From Bdellovibrionales bacterium (GTDB lineage: Bacteria; Bdellovibrionota; Bdellovibrionia; Bdellovibrionales; JAMPXM01), in the NCBI GenBank assembly GCA_005793615.1, contig SXRI01000262.1, forward strand, positions 1 to 6,118: a stretch of DNA of 6,118 bases. Direction: 5' to 3'. The notes beneath the pieces were generated by a model that worked only from the letters and a program-made list of their open reading frames with translations, was not told the origin of the DNA and did no database searches. The stretch's first letter is position 1. The number at the start of each line of letters is the position of its first letter. Below, one piece after another: positions 1 through 4,454 of this stretch. The position numbers and the translations under genes were made by a program.

Positions 1-429
1 CGCAGTTACGAGAGTTTTCAGGCCTACCTCGAGATCATTGAGGCTGACAGCAGGGCACGAAGAGAGCTGAGTAAAGAGAGTCCCGATTTTTCGGTTTCCG
101 ATGCGGGTTTTATCGAAGGCGGTCTTGATCCTCGTGATGTCCGAACCATGAGCTATCTCTTTTATTACGCTCGAGCTGTACCGGTCATCGCTCGAGCATC
201 GAAAATCTGGGCCGAAGGAGACCTGCAGATCGCGGACCTGCGGACTCTCGCCAGTGAGATTCATGGGAAGGTAGGTTCAGGGTCGTTCGCGCTTACCGAA
301 AGAGAAGGGTACTTCAAGCGCCTGATGATCGCTAATGACGATTTAACAAATCTCGAGCGTCGATTCAGCGTCGCCCTTTCAGATGGTGCCCGGCTGATTC
401 GCGAGTTGGTGATTGGCTTTAATTTGTAG
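1..429 (+). pseudogene. N-terminal part of a membrane sensor histidine kinase, cut by an in-frame TAG (5' partial)
   Basis: The frame is open from base 1, so the true start lies left of the window; the ATG at 148 is internal. The 142 visible residues are polar and mostly helical and look like the extracytoplasmic sensor region of a two-TM signalling protein. They include a stretch around 'IWAEGDLQIADLRTLASEIH' and a closing 'LERRFSVALSDGARLIREL', a style I associate from memory with helical sensor domains that lead straight into TM2 and HAMP. The last residues (LVIGFNL) begin a hydrophobic helix, then TAG at 427-429 stops translation. The same frame continues at once with TAFLLGGLAIVV, the rest of that helix, and then HAMP. 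The fragment alone would have an incomplete anchor and no kinase. I read it as the front half of a nonsense-interrupted gene. A sequencing error or suppression is possible. Confidence 0.8.
427..429 (+). other. In-frame amber codon inside the TM2 helix of the kinase
   Basis: TAG sits in frame 1 between codons for FNL and TAF. Removing it gives one uninterrupted hydrophobic helix joining sensor and HAMP. A single base change from TTG (Leu) or TGG (Trp) would explain it, and both residues suit a membrane helix. TAG is the ordinary stop of two neighbouring genes (minus-strand stop at 1767-1769; plus-strand stop at 3403-3405), so genome-wide reassignment of TAG is unlikely. Confidence 0.85.
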
Positions 430-459
430 ACCGCTTTTCTTCTCGGCGGACTTGCTATT

Positions 460-1770
460 GTGGTCAGTGGGCGAACCACACAGAGAGTAGCGCGCGCGGT
501 GGAAGACATGGTTGATGTGGTAAAAGGAATTCGTGCCGGTGAAAAAGGCTTGCGCATCAATACGAATGCCCCGGGAGAATTGGGAAATCTTGCGCTTGCC
601 TTCAACGATCTGCTTGATGCGGATGTTCGTAAAGAGGCAAGACTGAGCGAACAAATGAAATTTGAGATCTTGGTCAAAGCGCTGAATCGAACAGCAATTG
701 TATCGATGACTGATAATGCAGGCTATTTTGTTAATGTGAATGAACAGCTTTGCCGTGTTTCCGGGTATTCTCAGGCTGAACTCACCGGCAGTCATATGCG
801 GGTACTCGAATCGGGCGCTCACTCGGAAGAGTTCACGGATAAAATATGGAGCACGCTCAAAAACGGTGAGGTATGGACCGGAGAAATTTCGCGTCGGCGG
901 AGCGATGGTGGAAGCTATTGGGTCGAGTGCAGCATCACTCCTGTCAAGGACGTGCACGGAGAGCAGCGTTTTTTGCACATTGAGTACGATATCACTTCTC
1001 GCAAACTGATGGAACAACAGGTTTTGCAGGCGTCGAAAATGGTTTCGCTTGGCGAGATGGCCGCCGGTATGGCTCACGAAATCAATAACCCGGCGGGAAT
1101 TATTCTTCTCGTGGTCAGGCGTCTAAAGCAGGCGTTACTGTCGCCAGCGGTTGAGGCGCAGTCGGCAGCAAAAGATCTGGAGAAGGTTGAAGGCGCTGCG
1201 AATCGAATTGTGGCCATCGTCAAAGGGCTACTTGAGTCCGCACATGATGGTTCCGGTGAGCCCTTTGTTGCCACGAGCGTTCGTCTTCTTCTCGAGCAGG
1301 CACTGCGAGACTGCCGTGAACGTACCGCGGAGAACGCTATTGCATTATACGTCGGTGATCACCTTTACCCTCAGAGTGAAAGCGCCGTTGAAAGTATTCC
1401 GGATATTCGTTGTGAAGTACGAGCTACGCAGATGGTTCAAGTTTTGTTTAGTCTCTTGAGCAATGCGATCGACGCAGTCGAGGCGTTGCCGAATAGGTGG
1501 ATCCGGGTTGAAATTGTCAGCGAGAATCGGCGCGTTAGGATCTCGGTTACGGACAGTGGCTCGGGTATTCCCCTTGAGATCGCCGATAAGATTATGCAGC
1601 CATTTTTCTCAACCAAAGAGATTGGTAAAGGTACGGGTTTGGGTTTGAGTATCTCGCGTGGTTTCGTTGAAGCGCATGGCGGCCAGCTCTTGATCGATCG
1701 GCACTCGAATAATACCCGCTTCGTTATGGAAATTCCAATTAAACAAAGTGAAATTAGACGCGTGGCCTAA
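460..1770 (+). CDS. HAMP-PAS sensor histidine kinase, catalytic half
   Basis: Autophosphorylating kinase of a two-component system; its partner is not in the window. In the 436-residue frame from GTG 460: the end of the TM helix and HAMP (about 1-60, with the 'PGELGNLALAFNDL' second helix); a PAS domain with PAC motif (about 66-182, 'GYFVNVNEQLCRVSGYS' through 'HIEYDITSRK'); HisKA (about 183-260) with H-box GEMAAGMAHEINNP and phospho-acceptor His206; and HATPase_c (about 323-430) with N-box Asn335 in LLSNAIDAVEA, G1 DSGSGIP (365-371), F-box QPFFSTK and G2 GKGTGLGLS (389-397). All catalytic motifs are intact, and there is no receiver domain. GTG 460 is only the first start after the amber codon and lies within the TM helix. 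GGCGGA at 445-450 could serve as a weak ribosome site for re-initiation; ATG 508 is another candidate start. The ancestral protein was clearly continuous with the upstream fragment. The 3' end overlaps the convergent gene by 3 nt. Confidence 0.9.
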   Translation: MVSGRTTQRVARAVEDMVDVVKGIRAGEKGLRINTNAPGELGNLALAFNDLLDADVRKEARLSEQMKFEILVKALNRTAIVSMTDNAGYFVNVNEQLCRVSGYSQAELTGSHMRVLESGAHSEEFTDKIWSTLKNGEVWTGEISRRRSDGGSYWVECSITPVKDVHGEQRFLHIEYDITSRKLMEQQVLQASKMVSLGEMAAGMAHEINNPAGIILLVVRRLKQALLSPAVEAQSAAKDLEKVEGAANRIVAIVKGLLESAHDGSGEPFVATSVRLLLEQALRDCRERTAENAIALYVGDHLYPQSESAVESIPDIRCEVRATQMVQVLFSLLSNAIDAVEALPNRWIRVEIVSENRRVRISVTDSGSGIPLEIADKIMQPFFSTKEIGKGTGLGLSISRGFVEAHGGQLLIDRHSNNTRFVMEIPIKQSEIRRVA

Positions 1771-2732
1771 GGGTTCTGCTCCAAGTCGCTGGGCTCGGAG
1801 TCGGGCGCCGAATCGGGCGCGTTGTCGGGCGCGTTGTCGGGCGCGGAGGCAGGTTCGGCTGCCGGCTCTGGTTCGGGCATTGGCACGGATGGTTTTTCGG
1901 AGGCGAGTTTTTTTTCTGCCGTGCCAGTGCGAAACGTTAGCAGACCAGCCGCATAAGCTCCCTTGAGATTGGCTTCCGGGTTTGTGGAGCTGGAGCTGTA
2001 GCCAACTTCAAGGCCAAGACCGATGGGTCCGAGCAAATATTCATAACTGAAGCCTGCATGGTAGGCGAGACACCAAGCAGCCTCTTTCGTATACCCGGGA
2101 GCGAGGGGAGAGGGTGCGGGCGCATCTGTTGTGACTGAAGCCAAGGTTGATGTGGTCGATGACAGTCCGACAGAGAGTAGGAGTGAGAATGACGGAAAGA
2201 AGCGAAAGCCCATGTAAGGAGCTAGCACCAGGGTTTCGAGCTGATAGGTGCGAGTTTCTTGGTAACCTGTGGCAGCAAAATTAATACTCTCATCGTAGGC
2301 CGCCTGCTCCTTGCGATAGGCGAAACCACTTTCTAGCCAAGAGCGTGAACGGTAGCCGAAAGCTCCTTGCATATTCATGGCCTTAGAATAGGGTTTGTTC
2401 ACGAAAGTCATGCCATAGGCTGCGCGAACTGTAAGCCGCTTATACCAAGGGAGACCAGGATCGTTCTCGGTCAGAGTAGCGTTCTCGGGCGCGGTCGCAG
2501 GAGCGGGTGCGGGCGCTGGACTTTGGTCGGTGGAAGCAGTGATGGGGCTTGGGGTGGGGGCTGGTTCATCTGCTGCACTTTTCTCTAGAGTATTTGGCGC
2601 CTTTTCGAGGTCGCCTTCGGCCCTGGCGTGTGGGTGGATTGTGAAAGAGAAGGTGATCGCACACACCAGGAATAGGTTCCATGGCATTGTCCCAGAACTG
2701 TAAGAATGTTGTTTAGTTGACTTAAATTTCAT
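1767..2732 (-). CDS. Exported outer-membrane beta-barrel protein with Pro/Ala-rich linker and acidic repeat tail
   Basis: 321 residues, not a family I can name. The N-terminus has Lys residues (MKFKSTKQ), then a hydrophobic stretch (about 18-38) ending HARA|EG, a good signal peptidase I site. Residues about 54-92 are a Pro/Ala/Thr-rich linker (SPAPAPAPATAP). Residues about 98-270 alternate hydrophobic and polar residues in roughly eight strands (for example TVRAAYGMTFV, LVLAPYMGFRFF, FSLLLSVGLS, IGLGLEVGYSS, AYAAGLLTFRT), as expected for an 8-strand barrel of OmpA or OmpW size. Residues about 278-321 form a Pro/Glu/Asp tail with four APD(N/S) repeats. A tail after the last strand is unusual, since barrels often end in an aromatic residue at the C-terminus. 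ATG 2732 is chosen for the basic n-region. ATG 2687 (Met16) is an alternative, but it leaves no positive charge before the core. Neither start has a convincing Shine-Dalgarno. Pore, structural or adhesive roles cannot be told apart. Confidence 0.8.
   Translation of the reverse strand: MKFKSTKQHSYSSGTMPWNLFLVCAITFSFTIHPHARAEGDLEKAPNTLEKSAADEPAPTPSPITASTDQSPAPAPAPATAPENATLTENDPGLPWYKRLTVRAAYGMTFVNKPYSKAMNMQGAFGYRSRSWLESGFAYRKEQAAYDESINFAATGYQETRTYQLETLVLAPYMGFRFFPSFSLLLSVGLSSTTSTLASVTTDAPAPSPLAPGYTKEAAWCLAYHAGFSYEYLLGPIGLGLEVGYSSSSTNPEANLKGAYAAGLLTFRTGTAEKKLASEKPSVPMPEPEPAAEPASAPDNAPDNAPDSAPDSEPSDLEQNP
1801..1848. repeat. 12-bp tandem repeat, four units, coding APD(N/S)
   Basis: Four consecutive 12-bp units begin with TCGGGCGC at 1801, 1813, 1825 and 1837. 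The second and third are identical (TCGGGCGCGTTG); the first and last differ only in the final bases. A degraded copy precedes them at 1789-1800. On the minus strand they encode the tetrapeptide APDN/APDS in the C-terminal tail of the barrel protein. The unit is a multiple of three, so copy-number change alters tail length without breaking the frame. Confidence 0.92.
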
Positions 2733-2744
2733 GGGCTCGATAAT
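2717..2744 (+). promoter_or_regulatory. Candidate sigma70-type promoter for the 2731-4444 gene pair
   Basis: TTGACT (2717-2722) and GATAAT (2739-2744) are separated by 16 bp, each 5/6 to the sigma70 consensus, in a locally AT-rich stretch. The predicted transcript start is about 2750-2752. That lies downstream of ATG 2731 and practically on the in-frame GTG 2752. If the promoter is real, the gene starts at GTG 2752 on a nearly leaderless message, or a different upstream promoter serves ATG 2731. This rests on motif matching only. Confidence 0.4.
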
Positions 2745-3405
2745 ACTATATGTGCCCCGCTATTCTAAATCGACACAAATTTCAAAATGGCAAACTCTAG
2801 GTATTTTATTTAGCTTTGCCCTGTGCCTGAGTCACGCGTTGCCGGCATTCCCGAAGGGAAAGGCGAGTAGCGGTCCGGGAGGCAAGACTCGCGCAGCGGT
2901 TCATCTTGGTTACGCCTACCAAGGATTTACGGTTCCTCAGGCCAATTTCACTCACTTTGACAGCGTGTACTACGGTGTACGGCTGGCGCACTCATGGGGA
3001 GTTTGGAACCATGGAGTTGAATATTCAGTAAACTCGGGGTCGAACGTTAATCAATTCATTCTAAGTGATAATACTAAGGGTAACTATCAACTCGACTTTC
3101 AGCGAGTAAATCTGCTTCTCGGAATCGCGGTGGATGCTTTTGCTACACACATCGTTGTCGGTTATGAAACCGTGAGCTGGACCGGGTCGCCGGAACTGAA
3201 GGCCGAAGCAGTCAGTTTCATGCAGTATGGAGTCGATTTCAGCTATGACTTTTCAGTGACTCCCAAGATTCGTTCGCCGCTCTTGTTCACAGTTTTGGCC
3301 CATCCGGAACGGAAGTTTGTATTCACCAATTACCAGCAGGACTCACTCACGGTACAATCCGGAGTGGAGGTTCAAATCGGTACGGGGTTGGCAGTTGAAT
3401 TTTAG
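2731..3405 (+). CDS. Small outer-membrane beta-barrel protein
   Basis: 224 residues from ATG 2731, family not recognised. A basic n-region (RYSKSTQISKWQ) leads into the hydrophobic core TLGILFSFALCLS, with cleavage likely near SHA|LP or LPA|FP (about residues 36-39). There is no lipobox at the Cys. The mature part has about eight amphipathic strands: AAVHLGYAYQGF, SVYYGVRLAHSW, GVEYSVNSG, VNLLLGIAV, THIVVGYETVSW, MQYGVDFSYDFS, PLLFTVLAH and VEVQIGTGLAVEF. The last residue is Phe, the usual BAM-recognised C-terminal signal, so an 8-strand OmpW/OmpX-size barrel is likely. The start is uncertain: ATG 2731 overlaps the opposite gene's ATG and lacks a Shine-Dalgarno, whereas GTG 2752 gives a tidier signal peptide and fits the candidate promoter. 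The longest frame is given here. The stop overlaps the start of the lipoprotein gene, so the two are probably one operon. Confidence 0.8.
   Translation: MGSIILYVPRYSKSTQISKWQTLGILFSFALCLSHALPAFPKGKASSGPGGKTRAAVHLGYAYQGFTVPQANFTHFDSVYYGVRLAHSWGVWNHGVEYSVNSGSNVNQFILSDNTKGNYQLDFQRVNLLLGIAVDAFATHIVVGYETVSWTGSPELKAEAVSFMQYGVDFSYDFSVTPKIRSPLLFTVLAHPERKFVFTNYQQDSLTVQSGVEVQIGTGLAVEF
2740..2769 (-). promoter_or_regulatory. Candidate minus-strand promoter sharing the -10 region
   Basis: Read on the minus strand, TTTAGA (2769-2764) is followed after 18 bp by TATTAT (2745-2740), which is 5/6 to TATAAT; the -35 match is weak (4/6). The -10 box overlaps the plus-strand GATAAT by five bases. The predicted start is near 2733, directly beside ATG 2732 of the minus-strand barrel gene, again giving a nearly leaderless message. 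Motif-based and weaker than the plus-strand candidate. Confidence 0.3.
3383..3397 (+). promoter_or_regulatory. Ribosome site and TTG start deciding the lipoprotein N-terminus
   Basis: GGGG at 3384-3387 lies 7 nt before TTG 3395. This start yields MNFR followed by a hydrophobic core and LAGC, a textbook lipoprotein signal. The upstream TTG at 3317 would overlap the barrel gene by 89 bp and put a long polar stretch before the core. The downstream ATG 3425 would leave only nine residues before the Cys and no basic residue. TTG 3395 overlaps the barrel stop by 11 bp, suiting translational coupling. Confidence 0.5.
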
Positions 3406-4444
3406 AATCGTTGTTTCACTCCCAATGGTGATCGCTCTGTGGTTGGCAGGTTGCGCTGAGCGTACGATCAATCATAGTCCAGGCGGCACGACAGTAACGA
3501 TCGCGGCAGCGAGTGCGACCATTGATACGCCGACGAATGTGGAGTTGTCGAGCGCTGTTCTGCGGTCCAAAGCGACGGGTACGGTTTCCTATGGTTGCAC
3601 CTATAATGCGGCCGGATCGGATTCGGCGACGGAGTCGACCAGTTACAACACTCTTGAAGTCATCAGTTCGACGGCGCGGTCACAGGCTAATCTATTCACC
3701 GCGCCCAGTTATATGAAAATCAACTCTGTCACCCTACGGGTGCGTAAAGTCGGTGGCCCGACAACGGATATGTACACCACCATTCGCGCCGGCAGTGGAC
3801 TTGACCCCAGTGGCGCGTCACTCGCGACCTCAGGCGGTTATCCGATCAATGCGACGATTACCTCGGTTTTCGCTGTCGGTCAGTTGATCACCTTTGCTTT
3901 GGCGGCTCCGCTTGAGGTGGCTTCGGGTGGCCTTTACGCGATCTCGCTCAATGTTGCTTCCAACACCTCACTTGACGGTGCGAACAATATTCTTTGGGTG
4001 GTGAGTGACTCAGTTGGGCCACCGGAGGCATGCTCGGGATTTCCGATTTATCGTTATAGCTCTGATACTGGCGGCACCTGGGGAGTCGGCAGCAACTTGA
4101 ACTATCGCCGCGGACTTTTCACAGTCAATGCCGATCAGCACGCGACCAGCGGCACGGCCTCATGGATTTTGGATGCCCAGCGATCGACCGCCGTTTGGTC
4201 GATGTCGACATTTAGTTTTTCCGAAAATCCCAGTGGTGTTTACGGTGGTACGATCACCTACGATGTCGGTGTCGGTAGTTCGAGCACGACGGCGACTTAT
4301 TCCTCGCTCGCGCAAACCAAGGCGCAAGTGAAGACGCTTAGCAGTCTGACGGGACGTTATCTCTATGTCCGTGCTAACTTCAACGTGCCTGCACCAGGCT
4401 ACGACGTCGCCGCTCTCGGTGACGGCAGCATCATCTATCAGTAA
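3395..4444 (+). CDS. Putative outer-membrane lipoprotein with beta-sandwich domains
   Basis: 349 residues from TTG 3395. Lipoprotein signal peptide: basic MNFR, hydrophobic core, lipobox LAGC with acylated Cys20 (codon 3452-3454). Ala at +2, not Asp, predicts outer-membrane sorting by the E. coli Lol rule. The mature protein is rich in Ser, Thr, Gly and Val, as for all-beta surface proteins. Residues about 95-225 (from 'NLFTAPSYMKINSVTLRVRK' to 'NILWVVSD') resemble the choice-of-anchor/carbohydrate-binding-like jelly rolls found in exported proteins: a 'SVTLRVRKVG' strand, an 'IRAGSGLDPSGASLA' loop, then a 'LYAISLNV' strand. Residues about 250-345 look like a second beta-domain ending in 'LTGRYLYVRANFNVP'. 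Both domain readings come from pattern memory, not alignment. No catalytic motif was seen. The 11-bp overlap with the barrel gene suggests co-expression and perhaps a shared envelope role. Confidence 0.75.
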   Translation: MNFRIVVSLPMVIALWLAGCAERTINHSPGGTTVTIAAASATIDTPTNVELSSAVLRSKATGTVSYGCTYNAAGSDSATESTSYNTLEVISSTARSQANLFTAPSYMKINSVTLRVRKVGGPTTDMYTTIRAGSGLDPSGASLATSGGYPINATITSVFAVGQLITFALAAPLEVASGGLYAISLNVASNTSLDGANNILWVVSDSVGPPEACSGFPIYRYSSDTGGTWGVGSNLNYRRGLFTVNADQHATSGTASWILDAQRSTAVWSMSTFSFSENPSGVYGGTITYDVGVGSSSTTATYSSLAQTKAQVKTLSSLTGRYLYVRANFNVPAPGYDVAALGDGSIIYQ

Positions 4445-4454
4445 ACAGTATCGA

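Noticed and set aside
28..357. Four CTCGAG hexamers within about 330 bp (28, 169, 191, 352)
   Set aside because: They fall in different codon contexts of one coding region and show no regular spacing or flanking symmetry, so probably codon-use coincidence.
379..1077. Long minus-strand open frame (232 codons) opposite the kinase
   Set aside because: It is antisense to the HAMP/PAS/HisKA coding frame, whose motifs are clear. Its translation has no domain pattern or export signal.
2660..2690. Possible lipobox at the Cys in the signal region of the minus-strand barrel protein
   Set aside because: The residues before the Cys (LFLV) do not fit a lipobox (no small residue at -1), and HARA|EG downstream is a good signal peptidase I site.
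2815..2835. Possible lipobox at FALC in the plus-strand barrel signal peptide
   Set aside because: Leu at -1 is not allowed in a lipobox; the protein also ends in Phe like an integral barrel.
3317..3394. Upstream TTG start for the lipoprotein gene
   Set aside because: It would overlap the barrel gene by 89 bp and add a polar extension before the signal peptide; TTG 3395 is better supported.
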